From: ZC4RG30 sp049841155
GTDB taxonomy: Bacteria; Pseudomonadota; Gammaproteobacteria; Steroidobacterales; Steroidobacteraceae
Assembly (NCBI GenBank): GCA_049841155.1
Contig: JASGHI010000003.1
Coordinates: 1,860,001 to 1,924,000, forward strand
DNA: 64,000 nt
Direction: 5' to 3'
Made by a program: the position numbers and the translations under genes
The notes under the pieces: model-generated
What the model saw: the letters and a program-made list of their open reading frames with translations, nothing else
Databases searched by the model: none
What the model was told of the DNA's origin: nothing
In this document: positions 48,654-56,773 of the stretch, one piece after another
Numbering within the stretch: position 1 is the stretch's first letter
How the letters are laid out: the number at the start of each line of letters is the position of its first letter

Positions 48654-49913
48654 TTATTCCTGCCCCGCGAGCAACTGCCGTGTCCAGAGCATGCGTCTTT
48701 TTACCCAGACCTCCTGCGTATTCTCTCTCGCAAACCGGACCGCCGCCCGCGACATCTCTGCCAGCCGCCGACGATTTCCCGCGAGCTCCTGAAGAACCCG
48801 GGCAAGTCCTTCCGCGCTGGGCCAGGGCGTCGTCACTACAGCGCCGCTCGCCTCTGCAAGGTCCTTGAAGTAAGTGATATCGAAAGCCGCCATCGGCAAT
48901 CCCCTCGCCATCGAATCGAACGCGGCTCGCGGAGTGTCTTCTACCAGAGGTGTGGCTACCGCCAGATGACACTCATCGACAAACCTGAACAACGATGGTC
49001 CATAGGGCACCTGCGGAAGCATTTCCACTGCCGATCCGAGACTCTCCGCCTCGACCTGCGCCTCCAGCGCTGCTCGACTTTCTCCATCGCCAATGATGCG
49101 TAGCCTGACGTCAGCGCCCGCGGCGCGCGCCAGCGCCAGCGCCCTTACGACACGATCCAGCCCCTTGTACGGAACCAGCCTTCCGAAATAGGTGATGAGA
49201 AGCGGCCGGGAAGCATCCAGCGCACTGCGCAACTTCACTTCCAGATCTGCATCCCTCACGATCAGCTCATCGCTGTGGACCGTATCGAAGAAGTTCCGCA
49301 CGTTCGGCCGGCCACCGGAGAAATCCCTCACCAGGGACCGGCTTTTGAACAGACACAGATCGAAAAGCCGCGGCGCAAGCCACAGCTGTACCCACTTCAG
49401 CGGGTCATACACGAAACGGTTGATGAGAAAACTCTTCAGCCCCCATTCACCGAGCTCATAGTAACGACGGGAATGCTGCCGGAAATCGATGTCGACCATG
49501 AACACGACAACCTGTCCTTGCCGCTTGGCAGCAAGGCAGGCCATGAACATCAGCGGGTGAGCCAGCTGGGTGGACATACCCGATTGCACCACGCAGGAAG
49601 CGGAAAACTCGCGCTTGAGAAATCGCCACGTGGGAAAGAGATGGCGCAACAGAAAAGCCGGCCTTGAAACATCGCTGCGGTATGCAGGAAGGAACCGAAC
49701 ACCGGTAACGCGGCTATCCACGACGGCCAGGCTCCCGGCTGCGGCAGCATGCTCCGCCGGCGTCATTTCCGGACCAATGAGCACCAGCTCGTCAAAGTCC
49801 GCGCCCAGCCTCGCGCGAAGCTCCTGCAGATGGACAGCGAACGCGGACTCTATTGCAAATTCATGTGCTGTCAGCCGATACGCCATCGCCTGAACAACGA
49901 CAAAGTACTTCAC
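48654..49913 (-). CDS. GT4-type glycosyltransferase
   Basis: A 419-residue GT-B glycosyltransferase. LLITYFGRLVPYKGLDRVVRAL and VRLRIIGDGESRAALEAQ mark the donor domain; VEDTPRAAFDSMARGLPMAAFDITYF is the E-x7-E-like region. GTG at 49913 has GGAG just upstream. It lies 23 nt upstream of the next GT4 gene and 40 nt downstream of the WecG-STAS gene. Acceptor and sugar are unknown. Confidence 0.87.
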   Translation of the reverse strand: MKYFVVVQAMAYRLTAHEFAIESAFAVHLQELRARLGADFDELVLIGPEMTPAEHAAAAGSLAVVDSRVTGVRFLPAYRSDVSRPAFLLRHLFPTWRFLKREFSASCVVQSGMSTQLAHPLMFMACLAAKRQGQVVVFMVDIDFRQHSRRYYELGEWGLKSFLINRFVYDPLKWVQLWLAPRLFDLCLFKSRSLVRDFSGGRPNVRNFFDTVHSDELIVRDADLEVKLRSALDASRPLLITYFGRLVPYKGLDRVVRALALARAAGADVRLRIIGDGESRAALEAQVEAESLGSAVEMLPQVPYGPSLFRFVDECHLAVATPLVEDTPRAAFDSMARGLPMAAFDITYFKDLAEASGAVVTTPWPSAEGLARVLQELAGNRRRLAEMSRAAVRFARENTQEVWVKRRMLWTRQLLAGQE

Positions 49914-49953
49914 CGCTCCGCCTCATGCGTAGTGAAAACGCACCGCCAAAGTA

Positions 49954-51066
49954 TCAGGAGAACAAGCTCCGCGCACAGTGAAAACCCAGCAACCTCGCTG
50001 CCCGCGAGCCAGGTTGGCACACCAGGTTCGCAACCCGCCTCCCGGCTCGATATTTGACGTAATAGAGGTATCCGATGGCGCTGGAGTCCATGTCAGTTAC
50101 ACCCGATATATCCAGCGTCACATCCCCTTCCGCGTCCCTGTTCAGACTGTCTCCCAAGAGAGACAGCGTGGAACCGAGAAGCGGCCCCGAAACACTGAGG
50201 GTGCGCGCTGCCCCTTCGTGCCTCTCCACCACGCACAGGGAGGAACCCTTGCCGCCTCTGGCGGACAGGACAACAGGCACGAGACCGAGAAACACGGTCC
50301 GCAGCAGGAACAGGAAATCCCGCCAATAGCGGCGCATCAGCCGCGGTTCCATCGCCATGCGCCACAGCCACTCGAATCCAAGTGCCTGCATCAGGCGGGG
50401 GGACCTTTTCGTGGTCCCGGCAACGAAACCGATGGCGGCGCCAAGATGGCTGATCACGGTAGCGTTCAGTCTGCCGGCATTGCGCGCTATCCACTCGTGC
50501 CCTTTTTTGGCGCCCAGCGCCACCACCAGGAAATCCGGTTGCGCTTCATTGATCTTCGCCAGCACATCCGGAGTGCTCATCTCGTCCATCGACACGAATC
50601 CCGGATCCAGCCATCCCGCCGCAATGGCGCCACCTTCCCTTTTCTCAAGCGCAGCATGGGCGAGCCGCGCCATGTCCTTGTCTCCGCCAAAGAAAAATAT
50701 GCGGATTCCCCGATCACCCGAATTGCAAATCAGGCCATCCAGCAACGAGCTGCCCGCAACGCGCATGGGAATGGGTGCGCCGATTGCGCGCCCCAGCCAT
50801 ACGACAGGTGCGCCATCTGCAACACTCATGTCGCAGGAAAGCAGGGTATTCCGGAACACCGGATCCGCATTGGACTCGGCAAGGAAATCGGCGTTGGGTG
50901 TCGAGAAGATCAGCCGCGTGCGCATGCGCACGGCATCGAGTACCAATCGCCGTGCCTCGTCGAGTGAAAGGCAGTCTATCGGGAGTCCGAAGACCCAATG
51001 AGGAGGCGGGAGCAGGGCTGGCTTATGGTCAGACATGATGTAAAGACGCGAGGCCGGAGGAATCAC
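49954..51066 (-). CDS. WecG/TagA/CpsF-type glycosyltransferase fused to a STAS domain
   Basis: A 370-residue protein with two parts. Residues about 25-262 are a GT26 glycosyltransferase, with LIFSTPNADFLAES, SCDMSVADGAPVVWLGRAIG, FFFGGDKDMARLAHAAL, LVVALGAKKGHEW and KRSPRLMQALGFEWLWRMAMEPRLMRRYWRD. Residues about 285-370 look like a STAS domain: ARTLSVSGPLLGSTLSLL, VTLDISGVTDMDSSAIGYLYYV and a C-terminal helix. DSS (327-329) is at the phosphorylatable serine position. WecG/TagA enzymes add ManNAc-type sugars to lipid-linked acceptors. Start is GTG 51066, with TAATAT 6 nt upstream, or ATG 51036 without a Shine-Dalgarno. Confidence 0.8.
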   Translation of the reverse strand: MIPPASRLYIMSDHKPALLPPPHWVFGLPIDCLSLDEARRLVLDAVRMRTRLIFSTPNADFLAESNADPVFRNTLLSCDMSVADGAPVVWLGRAIGAPIPMRVAGSSLLDGLICNSGDRGIRIFFFGGDKDMARLAHAALEKREGGAIAAGWLDPGFVSMDEMSTPDVLAKINEAQPDFLVVALGAKKGHEWIARNAGRLNATVISHLGAAIGFVAGTTKRSPRLMQALGFEWLWRMAMEPRLMRRYWRDFLFLLRTVFLGLVPVVLSARGGKGSSLCVVERHEGAARTLSVSGPLLGSTLSLLGDSLNRDAEGDVTLDISGVTDMDSSAIGYLYYVKYRAGRRVANLVCQPGSRAARLLGFHCARSLFS

Positions 51067-51106
51067 CCGTACATATTACGCGGGCATGTCCGATCGATAT
51101 GCGTGC

Positions 51107-51694
51107 TTACGATCCTTGAAGGGCCGCCACGATCCGCCTCGCCACTTCCGGCGGGCTACCCGTAGTGGATACTGAAGCAAGCAGTTTCCCGTCCGGATCG
51201 ACCACCAGGACAGAGGCCGTGTGGTCGTATACATAGGCATTGTTCGATACATCGACCCAGCGCTTCTCGAAAAACACGCCGTAACCGGCGGCAACCTTCT
51301 GCAGCATCGGCGCCGTGCCAGTCAGCCCCCTGATCCGCGGATCGAAAGCGCGCACGTATTTTTCCAGCGCCGCGCCGCGATCCCGCTCCGGATCGACCGA
51401 TATGAATACCGGAACCACCTGCGCGGCCCTGGGCCCAAGCTGGAACATTGCTTCCTTGATGGCGAGCAGAGTCAGCGGACATACATCCGCGCAGGAGGAG
51501 AAACCGAACAGAACGATGCGGTACTTGCCGGAAAAATCACCCTCGTGCACGACACGCCCGCTGGCATCCACGAGTCCGGCCAGGGAAGCAGAGGTGAACG
51601 AGCCGGGAGCGGACGTCGCCACAGTCGCGGTGCCGATGAAAAGCCCCAGGAGTACACTCCAGAAACGACGTCGCAGGTATTCCAAGCCGTTCAT
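51107..51694 (-). CDS. SCO1/SenC-type copper-binding thioredoxin-fold protein
   Basis: A 195-residue membrane-anchored or exported protein (hydrophobic segment about 11-28). It has the SCO1 metal site: FSSCADVCPLTL (Cys68, Cys72) and YVYDHTASVLVVDPDG (His158). SCO proteins deliver copper to cytochrome oxidase or act in thiol redox control. No oxidase genes are near, so its role here is open. ATG 51694 has AAGGAG close upstream. The start codon shares CATG with the divergent PA14 gene. Confidence 0.88.
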   Translation of the reverse strand: MNGLEYLRRRFWSVLLGLFIGTATVATSAPGSFTSASLAGLVDASGRVVHEGDFSGKYRIVLFGFSSCADVCPLTLLAIKEAMFQLGPRAAQVVPVFISVDPERDRGAALEKYVRAFDPRIRGLTGTAPMLQKVAAGYGVFFEKRWVDVSNNAYVYDHTASVLVVDPDGKLLASVSTTGSPPEVARRIVAALQGS

Positions 51695-52253
51695 GCACTC
51701 CTTCCGTCTGTATACCCTGGCTATTCTCTCTCTGGCGGCCGCTCCTGATGCCTCGCAGGGTGCCTCGTCGGGCCCTGCCATCCAGGTAAGCGGTGACTTA
51801 TGCACGGGAGGAACTGCCAGCGGCACTGGATTGCGAGGAGCGTACTACAGCGGCGACCCACGAATTGTAAAACCTGCACTCATCCGGCTCGATCCAAGAG
51901 TGGAATCCGCAGCACTGCAAACCTCCCGCAGGATGCTGCCGACCATGCCCGTTCACACGGCACGCTGGTGCGGATGGATAAGACCCATCGTGTCCGGGCC
52001 CCACCGCTTCTCGGCAACAGCCAAGAAACTCCGTGTGGAAATCAACAAGAAGACCGTGACCAATACCGCGGCCGGCGAATCCAGCGCCGTCGAGATGCAG
52101 GCTGGCAAAGCGTACGCCATCCTGGTGGAGATCCAGGATGCGGACAAGACCGGAGAGTTCAGCCTGCAATGGACGCCGCCGTTCGGCGTTACTTATGCCG
52201 TTCCACCCACGGTGCTGTTCCCTCCGGTAGCCACGGTCGATCCAGGCTGCTGA
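51693..52253 (+). CDS. Exported PA14-domain protein
   Basis: A 186-residue protein. MHSFRLYTLAILSLAAAPDASQGA-type leader (about 22 residues) reads as a signal peptide. The body is one PA14 (glycan-binding beta-barrel) domain: GTGLRGAYYSGDPR, then ARWCGWIRPIVSGPHRFSA, LRVEINKKTV, and QAGKAYAILVEIQDADKTGEFSLQW. PA14 domains bind or sit next to carbohydrate-active domains. ATG 51693 has no Shine-Dalgarno and shares a CATG with the divergent SCO1-like start. It converges on the DUF1996 gene with 10 nt between. Confidence 0.78.
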   Translation: MHSFRLYTLAILSLAAAPDASQGASSGPAIQVSGDLCTGGTASGTGLRGAYYSGDPRIVKPALIRLDPRVESAALQTSRRMLPTMPVHTARWCGWIRPIVSGPHRFSATAKKLRVEINKKTVTNTAAGESSAVEMQAGKAYAILVEIQDADKTGEFSLQWTPPFGVTYAVPPTVLFPPVATVDPGC

Positions 52254-52263
52254 AAGTACGCCA

Positions 52264-53475
52264 TCAATAGTACTCCCGACCGTCACCCACCAGATGCGCG
52301 TGGCAGTCACGCCCCGCCCGCACGCAGCCGTCCATCCACGCAGCCTTGATGCTCTCATCCCAGTCGATCCAGAAGTCGGCGTGCATCGAATATCCCGCGG
52401 GGATGGTCTTTGCGTAGTTGTCCGAGGACAGACGCCAATTGGCGGTACTCTCGCCGTTCGGCACATCGTAGTAGACGTTCAGGCTGACCACGGGAACGGC
52501 AACCGGGTGCGACGCCGGGCACAGACCCTGAACGGGATACGACATGTGACTGCGGTGATCCACGGAATCCAGATTCACGCCATCCCAACAGTTCGGGAAA
52601 ATGACGGTCACTGAAAGCACCTTGCCGCCCTGACAGGCCGGGATGCTCTGGTTGCGATTGGCGCCGTCGCACTCGAAGTAGTGCCACACGTCCCAGTCAT
52701 CCTTGGGGGAGCTTTGAGTGACAGCGTTTCCTGCTATCACACGCAGCCCGTTGGGCGGAGCCTGTATCTGCTTGAGGGGAATGGAATTGTAGCCGCTCTT
52801 GTAATAGACCAGAACGGATGAGGGAACCACGGCCCGCATGGTCGCTGAATCGACCATGGAAGGAACCCAGTACGCACTGCGGTTGGCATTGCCTCCGGAG
52901 CAGGTGGAACCGGCAGCGAACAGGCTTTCCGTCGTCGAATTGCCGTCGGTGCTGGAATTGGCGAAGAAAGTGTGCAGATGTGAAGCGCCAGGCTTGCCCG
53001 GAAACACGATGGGATCATCGAACGCCATGTGGGAATAGCCGCAGGAAATCCGCATGGCGCCAACGCCATCGACAGCCAGGGGCGCCACTTCGGAGGTAGG
53101 CCGGACTCGCAGCGTCGTAACACTGACGCTCGAAGATGCAGCCGGAATCGGCCGGTCGGCCAGATTGGCGGCCGCCGAACCCGTGGCACTGCCATCGGTT
53201 GCCGGAGCCGATGTGGTCGGACTCGAAGTCGTCGGCGACGAGGTCGTTGGCGATGACGCGGCCGGCATCGAAACAGACGACGCAGCTTTGCGCGAAGGCT
53301 CGGGATCCGTCGTCACCGGCGAACTCGACTTCTGCACCGTGCCGGCGGATCCGTCAGACGTACTCTGCACAGTAGAGGTCGAAACGCTCGCTGCCGTCTC
53401 AAACGGGTTGTAGCAACCGGAAAGCAGAGCGCATACCGCAGCAGATACAGCCAACATGCAGGGAAGTTTTGCCAT
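52264..53475 (-). CDS. DUF1996-type lipoprotein with Ser/Thr-rich linker
   Basis: A 403-residue predicted lipoprotein: lipobox CALLSGC (Cys21), then a low-complexity Ser/Thr/Pro/Ala linker (about 25-120, with repeats of SSPTT). The DUF1996 domain spans about 125-400. It shows CGYSHMAFDDPIVFPGKPGASHLHTFFAN, SAYWVPSM, YYKSG, FPNCWDG, DHRSHMSYP, and C-terminal AAWMDGCVRAGRDCHAHLVGDG, with conserved His and Cys. DUF1996 is found in secreted proteins of fungi and bacteria; the function is not established. ATG 53475 has GAGGAG 9 nt upstream. Confidence 0.82.
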   Translation of the reverse strand: MAKLPCMLAVSAAVCALLSGCYNPFETAASVSTSTVQSTSDGSAGTVQKSSSPVTTDPEPSRKAASSVSMPAASSPTTSSPTTSSPTTSAPATDGSATGSAAANLADRPIPAASSSVSVTTLRVRPTSEVAPLAVDGVGAMRISCGYSHMAFDDPIVFPGKPGASHLHTFFANSSTDGNSTTESLFAAGSTCSGGNANRSAYWVPSMVDSATMRAVVPSSVLVYYKSGYNSIPLKQIQAPPNGLRVIAGNAVTQSSPKDDWDVWHYFECDGANRNQSIPACQGGKVLSVTVIFPNCWDGVNLDSVDHRSHMSYPVQGLCPASHPVAVPVVSLNVYYDVPNGESTANWRLSSDNYAKTIPAGYSMHADFWIDWDESIKAAWMDGCVRAGRDCHAHLVGDGREYY

Positions 53476-53757
53476 CAACGTCAGCTCCTCTCGCCATATC
53501 GGCAAAAGAAACGACGCTGTGGCCCGCGAGTCCGCCATATAGCGGCTCACGAGCCCGGAATACGGGAAGCATGGCGATAACCACTCTCCACGATCCCGGC
53601 AGCCCCGCCTTCTCCAACCCGACAATTCCGGCAGGAGATCGGTGGCTTTGCGTCCCCGCCTCGCGACGGGTTTGCCGATGGGAGCGAATTTGAACAGGAA
53701 GCCTTCTGCGTGGCGAACAGTAGGCAAACTGCGACAGAAATGCGCTCGAAAAAAGTA

Positions 53758-53769
53758 AGTCAAATGACT
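53758..53769. repeat. AGTCA-AA-TGACT inverted repeat
   Basis: A 12-bp sequence with perfect 5-bp arms AGTCA and TGACT around two bases, in the DUF1996/GT4 divergent gap. It is short enough to occur by chance. It is compatible with a dimeric regulator site. Confidence 0.3.
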
Positions 53770-53799
53770 CGCGCGACGCAGTTTCACAGGCGTCGCGCG
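53770..53799. repeat. Ten-base-pair stem-loop
   Basis: Arms CGCGCGACGC (53770-53779) and GCGTCGCGCG (53790-53799) pair perfectly around a 10-nt loop. No T run follows on either strand, so it is not an intrinsic terminator. It directly abuts the AGTCA inverted repeat. It could act as an RNA hairpin in a leader or as a DNA site. Confidence 0.45.
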
Positions 53800-53989
53800 C
53801 ATACCGCATCGAATCCGCCGGTGTCGTGAATTGTTTCACATCAAACGATACGCCGGAGATCGCGCCGACCCCCCGTTATATATCTGTGACGGACATCCGG
53901 CAGGGATGAAAGCCCTGCATGGAGAAATGGCCTACTATAGGGAGCATGTTGGCGGGGAAAGAGACGCTGGGCGCGGGGGAAGACACGAC

Positions 53990-55279
53990 ATGTACCTGGT
54001 AGCCGTGAGCGTCCCAATATATGTCGATGGGGCGGATACCTATGTCCCCACGGACTGGAGCCGCTCCCTGCACCTGCTGCGGGACTCTCTCCAGGAGCGC
54101 TACGGCGAGGTCGCGGTGGTCGCTCCGTTTGCCGACATGCTCGAAACACAGGACCAGCTGCTGGAGCCCATCGGGCCACACATTGACGGCATTCGCGCCG
54201 TGCCGACCTTTCATCAGCGGCCACGCACCAGAAAGTACTGGTTAGGCCCGCACTTTCAATGGCGACGGACCGTCGCAGATCTGCTCGATAACGCCGATGT
54301 CATCCACAGCAGCGTGATAGACGCCTTCCAGCCGTACTGCTATGCCGCACTGCGGATGGCCCACCGCCGGAACGTGAAGTCTGTGTTTGTCTTGGATCAG
54401 GACGTGGTCCTGAGAATCCGGAACGTGGCAGCGCAGCACGGCACAAGACAGCGCCTGGTAAGTTCGCTGCAGGCCAGGCTCTATCAAAGTCAATGCAGGA
54501 CTGCGGTATCCGAAGCAGACCTGTGTTTCATGAAGGGCCGCACGACGTTGCAGCGCTACGGGCATCTCGGCCGTTTCGTACGGCACATTGAAGATACCTC
54601 CTACATCACTAGCGACATCGTCGGCGACGCTGTTGCGATGCGCCGGGTCGAAGCACTCATCGGAACGCGGCGACCGGTCCGTTTCTGCTACTGCGGAAGA
54701 CTCCACAAGGACAAGGGAATAGACGCCAGCATCCGGCTGCTTGCCGAAGTCCGCGCCGCTGGGCGCGCCGTGGAGTTCCACATCTATGGCACGGGCCCGG
54801 AGAAGGCACCACTGGCGCATCTGGCGGAATCGCTCGGGATGTCCGATGTCGTCCACTTCCGGGGTGCGCGCAAATACGGGCCCGAATTGCTCCGGGAGCT
54901 ATCCGACAACGACCTCTTGATCTTCACGCCACGGATAGACGAGACGCCGAGAATGATCTTCGATGGCTATGCAGCCGGCCTGCCTCTGGTGGGGAGCGAC
55001 ATAGACTACGTGCGTGAACGATCCGACACGGATGGCGCCGGTTACGTGCTTGCCAGAGACGAGAGACAGGCCGTATCGCAGCTGCTGAAGATTCTCGAAG
55101 ATTCATCATCATTGCGTGAAAAGACGGCACGCGCGGTACACGCAGCACACGAGAACGCGGCAGACATCTGGTATGCCAGAAGGGCGGAATGGACACGCGA
55201 GGCCATCGGCCCCGGCAAGGCCGAGCGGCGGGCGACCAGCTCCTGCGCGGCACCGATGCGGATGCAGAATCACCCGTGA
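53990..55279 (+). CDS. GT4-type glycosyltransferase
   Basis: A 429-residue GT-B glycosyltransferase. The N-terminal acceptor domain starts MYLVAVSVPIYVDGADTYVPTDW. The donor domain has RFCYCGRLHKDKGIDASIRLL, VEFHIYGTGPEKAPLAHLAESLG, and IDETPRMIFDGYAAGLPLVGSDIDYV (E-x7-type site). ATG at 53990 is preceded by GGGGGAAG and gives a normal family N-terminus; an upstream extension is rejected. Its stop overlaps the PIG-L gene start as GTGA, so the two are coupled. Confidence 0.85.
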   Translation: MYLVAVSVPIYVDGADTYVPTDWSRSLHLLRDSLQERYGEVAVVAPFADMLETQDQLLEPIGPHIDGIRAVPTFHQRPRTRKYWLGPHFQWRRTVADLLDNADVIHSSVIDAFQPYCYAALRMAHRRNVKSVFVLDQDVVLRIRNVAAQHGTRQRLVSSLQARLYQSQCRTAVSEADLCFMKGRTTLQRYGHLGRFVRHIEDTSYITSDIVGDAVAMRRVEALIGTRRPVRFCYCGRLHKDKGIDASIRLLAEVRAAGRAVEFHIYGTGPEKAPLAHLAESLGMSDVVHFRGARKYGPELLRELSDNDLLIFTPRIDETPRMIFDGYAAGLPLVGSDIDYVRERSDTDGAGYVLARDERQAVSQLLKILEDSSSLREKTARAVHAAHENAADIWYARRAEWTREAIGPGKAERRATSSCAAPMRMQNHP

Positions 55280-56022
55280 TCGTCGTGGTTTCTCCGCACC
55301 TGGACGATGCTGTCCTGTCCGCGTTCGACATCCTGCAAGGCAATGCGTCCCGGGGAACCGAGGTGGCGACCTTGGTGACCGAGCCCGGAGAGAACTGGTC
55401 GCAGGACTGGGCAAAGGTGACGGGCTTCAGCAGCGGCAGGGAGGAGTTCGAGTCCCGCCGGCGCGAGGATGCACGGGCGGTGTCCCTGACAGGCGCCGCG
55501 TACCACCATCTGGGCGGTGCCTCCGACGATGTGCCGGGCAGCGGCCATCTGCTGGACCGCTATGTCGAATCGAAAATCTCCGAAGACCGGGACCTCCTCT
55601 TGCTGATCCCCGCGGCTGCCGGTGGCTCAGAACCGCCGGGATCGATCGCGCGACTGCTGAGCAGGCTGACCAGAAGGCCTTCCGGAGCCGCGTCACACCC
55701 CGACCACGCCTTTGTCCGCGACCGGATGATCGAGCTCGTCCACCGGCATTCCATACGCCGGTTCGGCTTCTATCTGGAGATTCCCTACGTCTGGAACGAC
55801 TCGGTCCGCAGGCTCCACGCCGACCTCGAAGGCCGCACCGGAAGCGCGCTACGCCGCGCGGAGCGCAAGGTGAACGCCGATGACAAGCTTCAGGCCTGTG
55901 AAGCCTATGCCTCGCAGCTCAGATTGATACTGGGACGCAAGCCATCCTATAGGAAGCGGGTTCTATCCGCGAAAGAACAGTACCTGTTGACGGCGGAAGC
56001 CGCCGCCGCCCTGGCGCACTGA
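55276..56022 (+). CDS. PIG-L-family deacetylase
   Basis: A 248-residue zinc deacetylase-like protein. VSPHLDDAVLS (His8, Asp10, Asp11) is the HxDD zinc motif and HPDHAFVRD holds the second histidine. The family removes N-acetyl groups from GlcNAc-containing lipids and related compounds, which fits the glycan cluster. GTG 55276 overlaps the glycosyltransferase stop by 4 nt; the longer open frame upstream lies inside that gene. It ends 1 nt before the stop of the convergent acyltransferase gene. Confidence 0.85.
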   Translation: MIVVVSPHLDDAVLSAFDILQGNASRGTEVATLVTEPGENWSQDWAKVTGFSSGREEFESRRREDARAVSLTGAAYHHLGGASDDVPGSGHLLDRYVESKISEDRDLLLLIPAAAGGSEPPGSIARLLSRLTRRPSGAASHPDHAFVRDRMIELVHRHSIRRFGFYLEIPYVWNDSVRRLHADLEGRTGSALRRAERKVNADDKLQACEAYASQLRLILGRKPSYRKRVLSAKEQYLLTAEAAAALAH

Positions 56023-56023
56023 A

Positions 56024-56533
56024 TTACGGCGCTTCCTTCAGGGGTCGCGAAACCGCGGGAATCCCCACTGCAATGCTGTTCGACGGGACATCGCGGATCA
56101 CCACGGCGTTCGCGCCTATCCTGACGTTGTCGCCGATGGTGATGGGACCCAGTATCTTGGCCCCCACCCCTATATCGACGTTGTTGCCGATCGTCGGCGC
56201 GCAGGGCTCCTCGACCCTCGCGAGACCGATGACCACGCCGGTCCGGATCCGGCAGTTGTCGCCAAACTTGGTGTAACCACTGACCACTATCGACCCGAAA
56301 TGATCGATGATGAAATTCTTTCCGATCTGCACTTCGCAGGGCAGCTCTATGCCGGTAAAGCCGCGAATCATCATGTAGAGAAGCCGGTACAGGAACGAGA
56401 ACGGCTTGCGCAGCAGGCGCGGTTTTATGCGATAGCGCCAGCGCCCGAAACGGTACACGAGCAGACACCAGAAGCCGAAAGACTCCCAGCGCGAACCGTG
56501 CGATTTGAAATCCGCACGCACGTTCTCGAACAT
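56024..56533 (-). CDS. Hexapeptide-repeat acetyltransferase (serine acetyltransferase-like)
   Basis: A 169-residue left-handed beta-helix acyltransferase. The N-terminal helical part (VRADFKSHGSRWESFG) and IGKNFIIDHFGSIVVSG, TGVVIGLARVEE, IGNNVDIGVGAKILGPITIGDNVRIGANAVVIRDVPSNSIAVGIPA are typical of serine acetyltransferase-like enzymes used in polysaccharide O-acetylation. The DHFGSIVV histidine corresponds to the CysE catalytic region. Because it sits among glycosyltransferases, sugar acetylation is more likely than cysteine synthesis. Confidence 0.85.
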   Translation of the reverse strand: MFENVRADFKSHGSRWESFGFWCLLVYRFGRWRYRIKPRLLRKPFSFLYRLLYMMIRGFTGIELPCEVQIGKNFIIDHFGSIVVSGYTKFGDNCRIRTGVVIGLARVEEPCAPTIGNNVDIGVGAKILGPITIGDNVRIGANAVVIRDVPSNSIAVGIPAVSRPLKEAP

Positions 56534-56773
56534 TCAGCAAACCTCCGAACTGCGGCAAATGGCATAGGAAATTGTGGGCAGCCATGGCACCCAGCCGCGC
56601 CCCGGGCGCCGATGACCGGGAAGTGCTGCAATTTTTGCTCCCGCCAGCGTGGAAGCCGGGTCCCTGGCTATCCGCATTCCGGCGCACAGAATAGCGTGTT
56701 GTCGCCGTAACCGGCCAACCTGTTGCTCAAAGCGGACATCTCTTACGGCGCAACCACGGCGACCAGGCGGGGT

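Larger units (their letters stand above)
53476..53989. other. 514-nt intergenic region between divergent genes
   Basis: This gap separates the DUF1996 gene (minus) from the GT4 gene (plus). It contains two small inverted repeats described separately, a TATATA run at about 53877-53882, and TACTATAGG near 53931-53939 that could be a -10 for the GT4 gene, without a convincing -35. The frame of the GT4 gene is open back to 53831 but no homology supports coding there. I see no RNA gene. Confidence 0.5.
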
